A DNA stretch of 64,000 nt from Diaminobutyricibacter sp049994905 (GCF_049994905.1 NZ_CP188258.1:3534001-3598000), one strand, 5' to 3'. Shown: positions 26,429-35,220, numbered from the stretch's first letter. Program-made: numbers and translations. Notes: generated from the sequence alone by a model not told the origin.

Positions 26429-27436
26429 CTATTCGAGCGCTCGCTGAAGATCGGCCTCGGAGGGAAGCGCGGCCTGCTCTGCCGGCGGTAGAAGGTCATA
26501 GCTTGCAATCGCGATCGGCTGGTTGCTGCCCGCCAAGGCGTAGCGCACGACGCGGTCGTTCTTGTCGGTGCAGAGCAGCAAGCCGACCGTCGCCGCGTGG
26601 GCGTCCCTGCGCAGCCGGTCCTCCACCAGCTCGACGTAGAAGCCGAGCTGGCCTACGTACTCCGGCTTGAATTTGCCAACCTTGAGCTCCACAACGACGT
26701 AGCGGAGTTGCTCCACGTGGAAGAAGAGCAGATCCAGGAAGAAGTCGTCACCGTCGACCTCGAACGGGACCTGCCTGCCAACGAAGCTGAACCCGCTGCC
26801 AAGCTCGCCGAGGGTCTCGATGATCCGCTCGACAAGGGCGCGCTCAAGGTCGCGCTCAGCGTGCCCGGGCTCCACATCCAAGAAGTCGAAGACGTAGGGA
26901 TCCTTAGTGATTTGCTGCGCGAGATCCGAAGCGCCAGACTCGAGCAGACGGTCGAAGTTGGTGGGAGCAGTCCCAAACCGCTGGTGAGCCAGCGTCTTGA
27001 TGTGGTGCTCCAGCGAAGCGCGGGTCCACCCGTGGGACACCGCTTGAGCGGCGTACCAGTCGCGCTCCGCGGAATCGGGGACCTTGTCGAGAAGCACCGT
27101 GATGTGCCCCCAGGGCAATTGCGCAACAGCGTGTTGCGCAATTGGATCAAGGCCCGGCCAGGCGCGAGCGAAGGCACGCATGTAGAGAAGGTTTCGCGGC
27201 GAGAAGCCCCGCGAGCCAGGGAACTCCGACCGAAGGTCCGCCGAAAGCCTCTGCATCGACTTATCACCCCATTGCGCGTGGTCCGTCCGTTCAGCGAGCA
27301 CCTGGCCGATCTGCCAGTTGAGCCGGATGAGCTCCGTGTTGACCTGGCGCTGAGCACGAAAGCGCGCTTCGCGGACCCGTTGCTTGAGCCCCGCGAGGAC
27401 AGTCGCGTAGTCCTCGGGAAGGGCCAGATCAGTCAT
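26429..27436 (-). CDS. YhcG/DUF1016-family PD-(D/E)XK nuclease domain protein
   Basis: This 335-residue protein has the N-terminal helical DUF1016 domain: VREARFRAQRQVNTELIRLNWQIGQVL and RSEFPGSRGFSPRNLLYMRAF. The C-terminal nuclease domain follows, with GDDFFLDLLFFHVEQLRYVVVELKVGKFKPE, where D...ELK gives the PD-(D/E)XK active site. LLCTDKNDRVVRYAL is also typical. YhcG proteins are common on mobile elements and near restriction and toxin genes; their cellular role is not firmly known. It lies between the cyclase fragment and the nucleotidyltransferase pair, on the opposite strand. Confidence 0.85.
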   Translation of the reverse strand: MTDLALPEDYATVLAGLKQRVREARFRAQRQVNTELIRLNWQIGQVLAERTDHAQWGDKSMQRLSADLRSEFPGSRGFSPRNLLYMRAFARAWPGLDPIAQHAVAQLPWGHITVLLDKVPDSAERDWYAAQAVSHGWTRASLEHHIKTLAHQRFGTAPTNFDRLLESGASDLAQQITKDPYVFDFLDVEPGHAERDLERALVERIIETLGELGSGFSFVGRQVPFEVDGDDFFLDLLFFHVEQLRYVVVELKVGKFKPEYVGQLGFYVELVEDRLRRDAHAATVGLLLCTDKNDRVVRYALAGSNQPIAIASYDLLPPAEQAALPSEADLQRALE

Positions 27437-27680
27437 GCAACGAGCCTATCCGGCACCGCTGACCTCAGACTCGGGCAACCGCCCGTCGACAAAGTAACGG
27501 GCCAAACGCGGGCAGAACCATTGTTCTGGCGGTGTGCCGATCGGTGACAGTGCGAGGCGAGTGACCCCTCGGCCGTTCTCACGCGCGGACGCGATGAGGG
27601 TGCTTACGTGCGCGCCGTGGTCGCGGCGGGGACTGTTCGCATAGTCTTTTCAACCACGCAACGTCGAACGGAGGTCGCGC

Positions 27681-29102
27681 GTGAGTATCTACCGGCGTCC
27701 CGCTCCGGGGCTCTTGACTCTGACCCACGCTGCGCAGCGGGTTGTGAGGACCATCCAGTCCGTAGGCGGCCGACCATTGATCGTCGGTGGCGCTGTAAGA
27801 GACGCACTTCTACTCTCCAAGCCTGCTTCGAAGGACGTCGACATCGAGGTCTACGGGTTGAGCGCAAAGGAGGCTTTGATTTCGGCGCTGTCGAAGATCG
27901 GGGCGGTGGACGAACGCGGTATCGCGTTCGGTGTCGTTGCCGCGAGTGTCGATGGAGAAGACTTCGATATCAGTTTCCCGCGGCGCGACTCGGTCGACGG
28001 CGCAGGGCACCGGGGCTTTAATGCAGACATCGACCCTGGACTCGACATCCGAGTCGCTTTCGGCCGTCGTGACTTCACGATCAACGCCATTGGATTCGAC
28101 CCGGCGACGGAGGAGTTAGTCGACCCGTTCAGCGGCGCGAACGACCTGCGCGCTGGTGTGCTGCGCCACACATCGGACGCTTTCGTCGAAGATCCGTTGC
28201 GTGTTCTTCGTGGGGTTCAGTTCGCTGGCCGTTTCGGGTTCGTGCTCGCTCCGGATACAGCGACTCTGTGCCGGACAATTGTTCCGTTATTCGCGGAACT
28301 CTCGGTCGAACGGGTGTGGGGTGAATGGCGAAAGCTTGCCAGGCGAGCCGTCTTCTGGCCCGAAGCCTTGACAGCCTTGGCCCAGACGGGATGGGACGTT
28401 CACTTTCCCGAACTCGCGGCGACAAAAGGGATCCGCCAGGACCCTGAATGGCACAGCGAGGGTGACGTGTGGACGCACCTGGGTCTCGCAGCCCGGGCTG
28501 CCGCCCTTGCCGCGGAAAGCGCGAAACTGTCCGATAAAGATCGAGAGGTTGCCGTTCTCGGTGCACTTGTGCACGACTTCGGCAAGGTTACCCACACTAC
28601 TTTCGAGGGGAAGCGCATCCGGAGCACCGGTCACGCGGAGGCTGGAGTCGCACCGGCCAAAAGGTTCCTGAATCGGATCGGCGCGCCCCACTGGATCGCA
28701 GAAAGGGTGCTACCCATCGTTGCTGAGCATATGAGCCACACCAGCGTCGAAGGCGCTCCTTCGCCGGCAGCTGTGAAGCGCCTCATCCGTCGACTGAAGC
28801 GCAACGAGTCTGGCGCTTCGATCTACGACTGGGCTCGGGTCGTCGACGCGGACTGTGCTGGTCGCGGACGCTCAGCCAAGCGGAGCCCCGCCGGCCGGTG
28901 GCTGGCCGTGGCGGAAAAGGTTGGCCCAGGCCCTAGGCCTTCTCTGCTGCGCGGAGAGCACCTTATCGAGCGCGGGCTGAAGCCCGGACCCGGCTTTGGA
29001 TCGATAATTCAGGCCTCCATCATTGCCCAGGACGACGGCGTCTTTGACGACATCGACGGGGCAACCCGGTGGCTAGACGAGTATCTCGAGTCCGCTCGAT
29101 AG
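27681..29102 (+). CDS. CCA-adding-enzyme-like nucleotidyltransferase with HD domain
   Basis: This 473-residue protein starts at GTG 27681 with GGAGG 6 nt upstream. Its class II nucleotidyltransferase head shows LIVGGAVRDALL and KDVDIEVYG (D52, D54 as metal ligands), then RRDFTINAIGFDP and EDPLRVLRGVQFAGRFGF, the template and flexible-loop region of tRNA CCA-adding enzymes/poly(A) polymerases. An HD phosphohydrolase domain follows (LGALVHDFGKVTHT, AEHMSHTSVEG). Its surroundings are accessory, so it is likely a second, specialised copy next to the essential CCA enzyme encoded elsewhere. The neighbouring RlaP-type gene suggests RNA 3'-end repair (inference). Confidence 0.8.
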   Translation: MSIYRRPAPGLLTLTHAAQRVVRTIQSVGGRPLIVGGAVRDALLLSKPASKDVDIEVYGLSAKEALISALSKIGAVDERGIAFGVVAASVDGEDFDISFPRRDSVDGAGHRGFNADIDPGLDIRVAFGRRDFTINAIGFDPATEELVDPFSGANDLRAGVLRHTSDAFVEDPLRVLRGVQFAGRFGFVLAPDTATLCRTIVPLFAELSVERVWGEWRKLARRAVFWPEALTALAQTGWDVHFPELAATKGIRQDPEWHSEGDVWTHLGLAARAAALAAESAKLSDKDREVAVLGALVHDFGKVTHTTFEGKRIRSTGHAEAGVAPAKRFLNRIGAPHWIAERVLPIVAEHMSHTSVEGAPSPAAVKRLIRRLKRNESGASIYDWARVVDADCAGRGRSAKRSPAGRWLAVAEKVGPGPRPSLLRGEHLIERGLKPGPGFGSIIQASIIAQDDGVFDDIDGATRWLDEYLESAR

Positions 29103-29145
29103 AACTGCTCAGGGAGCAAGGTCCAGCTACCGCTACCTTCAGAAG

Positions 29146-29952
29146 GTGCGAGTTGTGCCTGATTCACTTGACCCCGCCGTGGTCGCAGAGATCGACGACC
29201 GACTGTTGCGCGTAGAAGCCGACAATTCTGTTCGCGTCCCGTGGGCGATTGAGAGCGGAAGTCGGGCGTGGGGATTTCCCTCGCCCGACAGCGACTACGA
29301 CTGCCGGTTCATCTTCGTCCGACCGGCAACCGATTACCTTTCGCTCTGGCAGAAGCGTGACGTGATCGAGACTCCACTCGATAAGACCTTCGACGTGAAC
29401 GGGTGGGACCTGGCAAAGGCCCTGCGCCTGCTTCTGAAAGGCAATGCGGTAGTAGTCGAATGGCTCAACTCGCCGATCATCTATGCCGGTGATCCCGTGT
29501 TCAGGGACGGGCTCCTCGCCTTGGCGTCGGAGGTCAGTGACCCGGTCAGAGTCGGCCGGCACTACCTGCACGTGGGACGCCGGGAGTGGCCCGGCGAGGC
29601 CGGAGACGTTTCGTTGAAGAAGGTCTTCTACGCCATGCGGCCAGCGTGCGCATTACGCTGGCTTCGACTTCACCCGGGTGAGGCGACCCCACCGATGGAC
29701 CTGCCCACACTTCTCGCGGAAATCAGTGTCGAAGGGGACGTACTCGAGGAAGCCGCGCATCTCATCGAGGTAAAAGCCCGCACTCGCGAAATGGGACGAG
29801 GCGAATTCCCGGCCGCACTTGCCGAGTTCACTTCACGCGAATTCGAGTACGCGACCGAGGCATACGAAGACGCGAGAACTCACATCGATCCAGCGAAGAC
29901 CGAACGAGTCGACGACTACTTCAGGATGACGATCGAGCGACTGAACAGTTGA
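29146..29952 (+). CDS. RlaP-type nucleotidyltransferase
   Basis: This 268-residue protein has the DNA polymerase beta-like signature ESGSRAWGFPSPDSDYDCRFIF: GS motif at 38-39, Asp at 50 and 52. The rest (LDKTFDVNGWDLAKALRLLLKGNAVVVEWLNSPIIY, LKKVFYAMRPACALRWL) matches the RlaP family, proposed by comparative genomics to take part in RNA repair or RNA modification. It starts 43 nt after the CCA-adding-like gene on the same strand, so the two probably form one unit. No RNA ligase gene is present here. Confidence 0.75.
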   Translation: MRVVPDSLDPAVVAEIDDRLLRVEADNSVRVPWAIESGSRAWGFPSPDSDYDCRFIFVRPATDYLSLWQKRDVIETPLDKTFDVNGWDLAKALRLLLKGNAVVVEWLNSPIIYAGDPVFRDGLLALASEVSDPVRVGRHYLHVGRREWPGEAGDVSLKKVFYAMRPACALRWLRLHPGEATPPMDLPTLLAEISVEGDVLEEAAHLIEVKARTREMGRGEFPAALAEFTSREFEYATEAYEDARTHIDPAKTERVDDYFRMTIERLNS

Positions 29953-30297
29953 CTGCTAATGCACGCAGGCACTTTGCAAAGTGACTTCCAAGACCGCCAC
30001 CAGATCAGGGCTCCCGTGTAAACCCGGTACTACTCGTTTCGGGCTCACTCACGCCCCCAAGAGCAGCCCGGCCGAGGCACTTGCGCGCCGCCAGCGCGCC
30101 AAGCGCCCCTTCAGAACGCAATTTACAAGGATGGGACACTTTGGCGATCAGACCGGAATGCAAGCAGGCAAGCCACCTACGAACGCCAGCGTCGGGCAGC
30201 GCGAGCGAGGTGCTGCGGCCCTTGCCGCTTGCAACGAAGTACGCGCCGCAGAGCGGCGCGTAGCCGACGCGGTTGCTGCTCTGGAGACACGCTTGCG
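29953..30297. other. Non-coding-looking stretch, probably element debris
   Basis: About 345 nt follow the RlaP-type gene in which no frame shows a recognisable domain. The weak frame that covers it reads low-complexity Ala/Arg. It runs straight into an integrase remnant, so it is probably decayed mobile-element sequence. Confidence 0.4.
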
Positions 30298-30300
30298 TAG

Positions 30301-30786
30301 CCGCGCCGTCACGCCTCGGCGCCGATGACGCTCGATGTATACGCGGATCTATTCGAGGACGATCTGGACGCGGTCTCGCTCACTCTTCACGAAGCACGAG
30401 GAACGTCGGTCGCGGAGGCGGCGATCACCCTCGCCGACGCAGTGGGTCACAACAACTTCAGGCGGGCGTATCGCACGCTCATCCAGGTTGCCGACGACCT
30501 CACCACACCGGACCCCGCCGACCGGTTCGTTCTCGCGATCGAGCCGCCGGCGCACGTGAACCCCCAGTGGGACGCGGCCCTCGCCGGCATCGCGGAATGG
30601 CGCCTCAGCCAAGCCCGACTGCCTCTTCCCGGCTGGATCACAAGCGAGCGGGGCAACCCCGACTGGGACTGGACGCCCCCGCTGTCCCCCGCCGCTGAAG
30701 CGATACCCGTCAAGGTCGAGAACGTCCCCGAACCACTTCGGGAGCGTGGCGTGCTCATCGAAGCCGACGAGTTGGCCAGCGTATGA
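30301..30786 (+). pseudogene. Integrase C-terminal remnant joined to an antitoxin-like C-terminal half
   Basis: After a TAG at 30298 the frame reads HASAPMTLDVYADLFEDDLD, the last catalytic block (His, Tyr) of a tyrosine recombinase. It then passes without a stop into EAAITLADAVGHNNFRRAYR...DPADRFVLAIEPPAHVNPQ-WDAALAGIAEWRL and ends at 30786. The second part resembles the C-terminal half of XRE antitoxins that precede nucleotidyltransferase toxins. The XRE fragment at 25857 may be the missing front half, split by the 4.4 kb in between (inference). No intact toxin gene follows. Confidence 0.5.
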
Positions 30787-31067
30787 GCGCGGCCGCGCCG
30801 GGAGCGTCGATTCGGAGATTCGGTCGCCATCTCAAATCGGGAAGTTCAGGTTCAACAGCTGATCGAGCCTTAACCCCCCGTTGACCAGTAACGAGCCAAG
30901 ACGGAGCCAGCGTCCTGGCTGCGCCGATGACCACAAACGCCATGGCTGCCGCCAGCAGCGCACGCATCACGATTCGCCCCCGACGCTTCGGGTCCCGCGC
31001 TGACGTTCTTCGGAGCGTTGCGACCTTCGGCGTTAGCATGATTCCAAGTGGCGTCCGGGGAGGCGAA

Positions 31068-32096
31068 GTGGCGAGCACTGGCACCACCTCCATCGAGCAG
31101 GCCATGAGCCGCGGTGTCGAGTTCCTTCTGGCGCGACAGAGTCAAGACGGTCTGTGGCGTGAGTACGAGACCTTGGCGGGCGAGGCAAGCGACTGGCCTA
31201 GCGGATTCATCGGCGCACAGCTAAACGATGCAGGCGTCCGCGGCACGGCCATCGACCGCGTCGCCGAAGCGTTGCTGCGACGTCAGCATCGGGATGGCGG
31301 TTGGGGCTATCACCATGAGGTGCCGAGCGACGCCGACTCGACGGCGTGGGGGCTGACCTTCCTGGCCGGGACGGGACTCGATAGGAATGCGATGGAGCGT
31401 GCGGGGCGCTGCCTCAAGCAATTCCAGAACCCGAGGACGGGCGGTGTGTCGACATACGCCGACCCCAGCCCCATCCGTCGCTATCTGCACGCAGGGCCCC
31501 GGTTTGACGTACGAGGCTGGTGCGCCAGCCATCTCGAGGTGACCGCGACAGCAGGTCGGGCGTTTGCGCTGGTCCCTAACGGACGTTTCAGGCGCGAGGC
31601 TGAGCTCGCTTGGCAATATGTCGAACCGCGGCGGGCCCCAGACGGCGGGTGGTACTCCTACTGGTGGGTCGACCGACACTACCCGACGTCGCAGGCAGTC
31701 GCACTGGCCGATGTCTTGGGACGCAGGGAACCTGTGACACGGGCTGCAGCATGGGCCAGCTCCGAACAGCTTCGTGACGGCGGCTGGGGCGCAACCGGAT
31801 TCGCTCGGTCAGCCTTCGCCACGGCGCTGGCGCTCACCGTGCTCCTCCGGGCCGGTGTTCCCCTCGACGACCCCGTGCGACCCGGCCTGCACCAGCTCAT
31901 TGCCCTCCAACAACCCGACGGCGGGTGGCCAGGGCAGGCCTCGATGCGGATCCCCCCGCCGGCGGTGGCTGAGCCGGAGAGCTACCGGGCCTGGCGACTG
32001 GACGGTCTTGGTACCGGCGTCATCGTGCACGACCAGCATCGCTTGTTTACCACCGCCGCGTGCGTTTCGCTCCTCGGGCTGGCTGCTGGTGGGTGA
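31068..32096 (+). CDS. Squalene-cyclase/prenyltransferase-repeat protein (terpene cyclase-like)
   Basis: GTG 31068 is chosen because GGGGAGG lies 4 nt before it; the frame is open upstream but without a better site. The 342-residue protein consists of alpha-barrel repeats with QW-like motifs: RRQHRDGGWGY (about 71-81), APDGGWYSYWW (191-201), QLRDGGWGA (234-242) and QQPDGGWPG (281-289). SDADSTAW (87-94) sits where class II cyclases have DxDD, but reads D-A-D-S. It is about half the length of squalene-hopene cyclase, a one-domain form. It is followed at 1 nt by a class I isoprenoid-synthase-like gene. The function is inferred: protonation-type cyclisation or ligand binding of a prenyl chain. 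Confidence 0.75.
   Translation: MASTGTTSIEQAMSRGVEFLLARQSQDGLWREYETLAGEASDWPSGFIGAQLNDAGVRGTAIDRVAEALLRRQHRDGGWGYHHEVPSDADSTAWGLTFLAGTGLDRNAMERAGRCLKQFQNPRTGGVSTYADPSPIRRYLHAGPRFDVRGWCASHLEVTATAGRAFALVPNGRFRREAELAWQYVEPRRAPDGGWYSYWWVDRHYPTSQAVALADVLGRREPVTRAAAWASSEQLRDGGWGATGFARSAFATALALTVLLRAGVPLDDPVRPGLHQLIALQQPDGGWPGQASMRIPPPAVAEPESYRAWRLDGLGTGVIVHDQHRLFTTAACVSLLGLAAGG
31143..31466 (+). repeat. 324-bp repeat, copy 2 (inside the intact cyclase gene)
   Basis: This is the partner of 25948-26271 (320/324 identical, same orientation). It lies within the intact reading frame, so it is the parental copy. The two copies bracket about 4.9 kb that holds YhcG, the nucleotidyltransferase pair and the integrase remnant. 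Confidence 0.9.
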
Positions 32097-32097
32097 C

Positions 32098-33123
32098 ATG
32101 AGCGAGCTGCGCGCGCTGGTCGCCAAGGCGCTCAGTGACGTCGGGGTGTACATCGATGACGCGCGTTTCGATCGGGTGCGTTTGGAAGCCGCCGACATAG
32201 CGGGAAAACACCTGCGACCGGAGCTGCGCCGGATCTGTGCTCAAGAGCCGACTGCTGTGGGCGCCTCGGTCGGCCTCTCCTCCGGGGCAATATCACGCCT
32301 CTTCGGCCACGGGTGGCAACAGGCCGCCGGCTTCGCCGCTCTCGCCGGGGTGCGTCCGCACCGCGTAGCCGATGTCGCTCGGCTGGGCGCCTTGCTTAGC
32401 CTTGGCATCGTGCTCTTCGACCAAATCGCCGACGTGTTCCCCAGTCGGCGCGCCGCCCTGGCCGCCCGGCTGACCCCGGAGCTGCTCTTCGCTGCGAAGC
32501 CAGGCGCAGCGGGCAGCACTCACAGCGAAACGTCCGGTGATCTCGGCGTCGACTCCGTGGCGGCCCTGGCACTCGAAGTGATGTCCGGTGCGCGGCGCCT
32601 CGGTGGACGACCCGATGACATCATTCGCTTCCGTCAGGTGATCGAAACGATGTACCGCGGCGAGCTCGCCAGCCTGCGGACACGCCGTGCCGGCGAGCCA
32701 CCCTCGGCCAACGTGTGGGACGCCCTGACAGCCAAGAGTGCGCTGCCCGCCGCCGCCGTCGCCACGCTCGCCGAGCTCGCCAACCCTGGGGCGAGTGAAG
32801 CGACACGAGTGGTGGTGGAGCGAGCGGCAACCATGGTGGGCGAGGCATTCTGGATCGTCGACGACCTGGCCGACCTGTCGGCCGACTGGGACGCCGGCGG
32901 GTGGAACCGTCCGATATGGCTCCTGCTCGACCGCAACGAAATCCCGGTCAGTGCCACGGACGCGGTCCGCAAGCTGGTCCAGACGGGAATCGCCGCCGCT
33001 GAGGCGTCGCGATTAGGTCAGTTGCTGGCCGAACTCGCCGAACTCCCGGCCTCGTCTCAGCGGACCCTGTCCCGTCCGGTGCAGGCCGCCGTCCGGTCGT
33101 GGGTCGAGGAGATCCCGTGGTAG
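32098..33123 (+). CDS. Class I isoprenoid-synthase-like protein
   Basis: This 341-residue, almost entirely helical protein has two Asp-rich motifs at the right spacing for a trans-prenyl synthase or class I terpene cyclase: LFDQIADVF (D108-D112) and WIVDDLADLSADWD (DDxxD at 255-259). The first is a weakened DxxxD instead of DDxxD. It starts 1 nt after the cyclase-like gene's TGA (TGACATG), so it is translationally coupled. Together the two could build and cyclise a prenyl chain. Which is catalytic and what the product is cannot be told. Confidence 0.75.
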   Translation: MSELRALVAKALSDVGVYIDDARFDRVRLEAADIAGKHLRPELRRICAQEPTAVGASVGLSSGAISRLFGHGWQQAAGFAALAGVRPHRVADVARLGALLSLGIVLFDQIADVFPSRRAALAARLTPELLFAAKPGAAGSTHSETSGDLGVDSVAALALEVMSGARRLGGRPDDIIRFRQVIETMYRGELASLRTRRAGEPPSANVWDALTAKSALPAAAVATLAELANPGASEATRVVVERAATMVGEAFWIVDDLADLSADWDAGGWNRPIWLLLDRNEIPVSATDAVRKLVQTGIAAAEASRLGQLLAELAELPASSQRTLSRPVQAAVRSWVEEIPW

Positions 33124-33129
33124 TCCTCG

Positions 33130-34272
33130 CTACGCGGGCCAGTTCTGCCGAGCCGCCTGGATCACCGCAATCATCAACGCACCCCCGGCCTCAATGTTGT
33201 TGTCCTCGCCGCCGGTCCAAGACGGACCACTGATGGTCTCGTGACCGCTGGTGGTCCCTACGGCGTATGGGATCGGGTCGTTCGCCCAGAAGCCGAAGAA
33301 TGGCCCGCCCGAGTCGCCGCTGGCGGTGTCGCCGTGGTGCTCGAGCTCAGCGCTGTTCTGGTTGTCGGAGTCCTCATCCAGGACGGCGATGCCGAACTGC
33401 CGCGAGGGGCTATTGGCGTTTGCGATGTCGTAGGGGTACCCGCACAGGATCCAGTAGTCGCCGTCGTTCCATGAGCTGTGATACGTCTTGGCGCCGAAGT
33501 ATCCCAGCGAGGTGCCCAAGGGTTCGTACAGCCGGAGCAACCCGATGTCGTGGCCGGACACCCCGTCGCCCCACCACTGGCTATCGGAGACGTACGACAC
33601 TGCTCCCGGTCCGACCACGGAGCTGCCGTTGTACATCCCCGCCGTGAACCGCATCTTCCAGTCCTTCGGGTTGCTGGGCGCAGCGGCCACGTGGCCCGCC
33701 GTCAGGACGATCCGGTCACCGATGAGCACTCCACTTCCCCACTCGGTGGGGTTGTCGGACTCACTGTTAGGGTAGACGTCGACCTTGCCGATGCACTGCC
33801 ACGGGTAGCCCGACGGATAGTAGAGCTGCCGGTCATCAGAACCGTAGAGGAACTCCTGGTTCGCCAACGGAGTGACGCGCCTGCCGTCAAAGGTGCGCAA
33901 CCCCTTGCGCCGGGGCCGGGCAGCGACCTTCGGGTGGTAGACGAGGTCCGCCCACTCGGGGTGGTACCCCTCGACATGGAGTGCGTCCCCCACGGACTCC
34001 CGGATGGCGTCCAGGTCGAACACCTCAAGCGTCCGGCCTGGCAGCCCGACTGTGACCGACTCCGGCAGCGAAACCGAGAAGCTCTCGGCGTGGCGATCCG
34101 CGTCCGCCACCGCGCGCTCGAGTTGCTCAACGCTGCCACTGAGACGCAGCATGCGTGTCGCGAGCTGCTGGACAATATGAGGTGGTGCCTCGCGTTGGGC
34201 TGCGACGTTGTCCAGGGACAACAACTCCCCGGCCGAAAGCGGGGGCTGCGGTTGGGCGTCGTTTGTGGGCAA
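33130..34272 (-). CDS. Trypsin-like (S1) serine protease
   Basis: This 380-residue protein begins with TTG at 34272 behind GGGGAG. Residues of about 1-150 are a polar, partly coiled-coil extension (LSGSVEQLERAVADADRHAES). The protease domain has VLTAGHVAA (H194), GHDIGLL (D242) and TASGDSGGP (S321), a complete triad as in V8/glutamyl-endopeptidase-like enzymes. No signal peptide is visible. It converges on the terpenoid pair with only 6 nt between stops. Whether it belongs to that system is unknown. Confidence 0.8.
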   Translation of the reverse strand: MPTNDAQPQPPLSAGELLSLDNVAAQREAPPHIVQQLATRMLRLSGSVEQLERAVADADRHAESFSVSLPESVTVGLPGRTLEVFDLDAIRESVGDALHVEGYHPEWADLVYHPKVAARPRRKGLRTFDGRRVTPLANQEFLYGSDDRQLYYPSGYPWQCIGKVDVYPNSESDNPTEWGSGVLIGDRIVLTAGHVAAAPSNPKDWKMRFTAGMYNGSSVVGPGAVSYVSDSQWWGDGVSGHDIGLLRLYEPLGTSLGYFGAKTYHSSWNDGDYWILCGYPYDIANANSPSRQFGIAVLDEDSDNQNSAELEHHGDTASGDSGGPFFGFWANDPIPYAVGTTSGHETISGPSWTGGEDNNIEAGGALMIAVIQAARQNWPA

Positions 34273-34605
34273 GATTGGCTCCCCTCATCCGGTTGGCAAC
34301 CGTCGCAGGCAGGCCCAGCCGATTCCCAACACGCCCACGGTACGCCCGATCGCGCGGGCCAGCAAGGAGTTCTCAACGACCTGCGCAAACGAAATCGACC
34401 GTGCCGCCAAGGACGTCTACTCCAACAGGATCGTTGCCTCGCCTGGCCGTCACAGCGCTAACAACGCGGTAGCTCGCCGCCACCTACCGCCAATGGCTCC
34501 TCACTGCTTGACAGCCAAAAGGGGCGTCGTAACACGCGAATCGCACATTCATAAAACTGACGGAGACCGACGCTCGAATCGTGCGCCGCACCTGGAAGAG
34601 AGCCT
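34273..34605. other. Intergenic region with no recognised gene
   Basis: About 330 nt between the protease start and the doc stop. It holds the protease promoter and leader, but no frame with recognisable protein similarity and no strong hairpin was found. Confidence 0.45.
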
Positions 34606-34998
34606 TCACACGAGGCGAATCGCGTGACCCTCGATCCAAGCGACGATTTCGACGCGATCGAGTTGTCGAGATGCAACGGCTCGCACAAAGGCGTTGCCCT
34701 CCTGGACGGAATCGGCCGCGAGGTCGTGGCCGTTCAGCGCGAGGAAACCCTTTGTCACCACCCAGGAGAGGCGTTTGTTGCCGTCCGCAAGCGGGTGGTC
34801 GCGGTTGATTGCCAGCATGAGGATGCCGGCCTTGTTGTAGAGGCCCGGGTAGACCTCCTCGCCGAAGACCGGTAACGGGGAAGCCAACGCCGACAGCAAC
34901 AAGTTCCGGTCCCGGACAGAGAAACCCGCCGACGTGATCAGTTCTTCAACGTCGACGGGATCCAAATACTCGATGTCGATATCGTCGGGCTCCGTCAC
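34606..34998 (-). CDS. doc: Doc-like Fic-fold toxin
   Basis: This 130-residue protein contains NRDHPLADGNKRLSW, the Fic/Doc motif (HPxxDGNKR form) that in Doc phosphorylates elongation factor Tu. The N-terminal IEYLDPVDVEELI and the spacing match Doc (about 125 residues). It overlaps the upstream small antitoxin gene by 4 nt, the usual antitoxin-toxin order. All key residues are present, so the toxin is probably functional. Confidence 0.9.
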   Translation of the reverse strand: MTEPDDIDIEYLDPVDVEELITSAGFSVRDRNLLLSALASPLPVFGEEVYPGLYNKAGILMLAINRDHPLADGNKRLSWVVTKGFLALNGHDLAADSVQEGNAFVRAVASRQLDRVEIVAWIEGHAIRLV

Positions 34999-35198
34999 TT
35001 CGAGAGCTCGTCCAGCAGGTCAGCGTCCTCCTCCATGATGCGAGCGAAGATCGCACGGGTCCGCGCGCTCTTGTCCGCCTTGGAGGCACGTTCCTCGATC
35101 GCCAACTTCACGATCTCAGTCTTCGTACGACGCTCCTCCTTCGCGAGCGACTCCAGCAACTCCTCGTGAGCTGTATCGAGGCGTAGGTTCATCGCCAT
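34995..35198 (-). CDS. Ribbon-helix-helix-like antitoxin of the Doc module
   Basis: ATG 35198 (AAGGAGAG 6 nt before) gives a 67-residue protein: a short strand (MAMNLRLD), a helix (HEELLESLAKEERRTKTEIVKLAIEE, partly) and an acidic, Doc-binding-like C-terminus (EEDADLLDELSK). This is the RHH-type antitoxin layout. It overlaps doc by 4 nt. It should neutralise Doc and repress the operon. An upstream ATG in the same frame lacks a ribosome site. Confidence 0.8.
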   Translation of the reverse strand: MAMNLRLDTAHEELLESLAKEERRTKTEIVKLAIEERASKADKSARTRAIFARIMEEDADLLDELSK

Positions 35199-35220
35199 GC
35201 GTGCTCTCCTTCCTGCTGTA

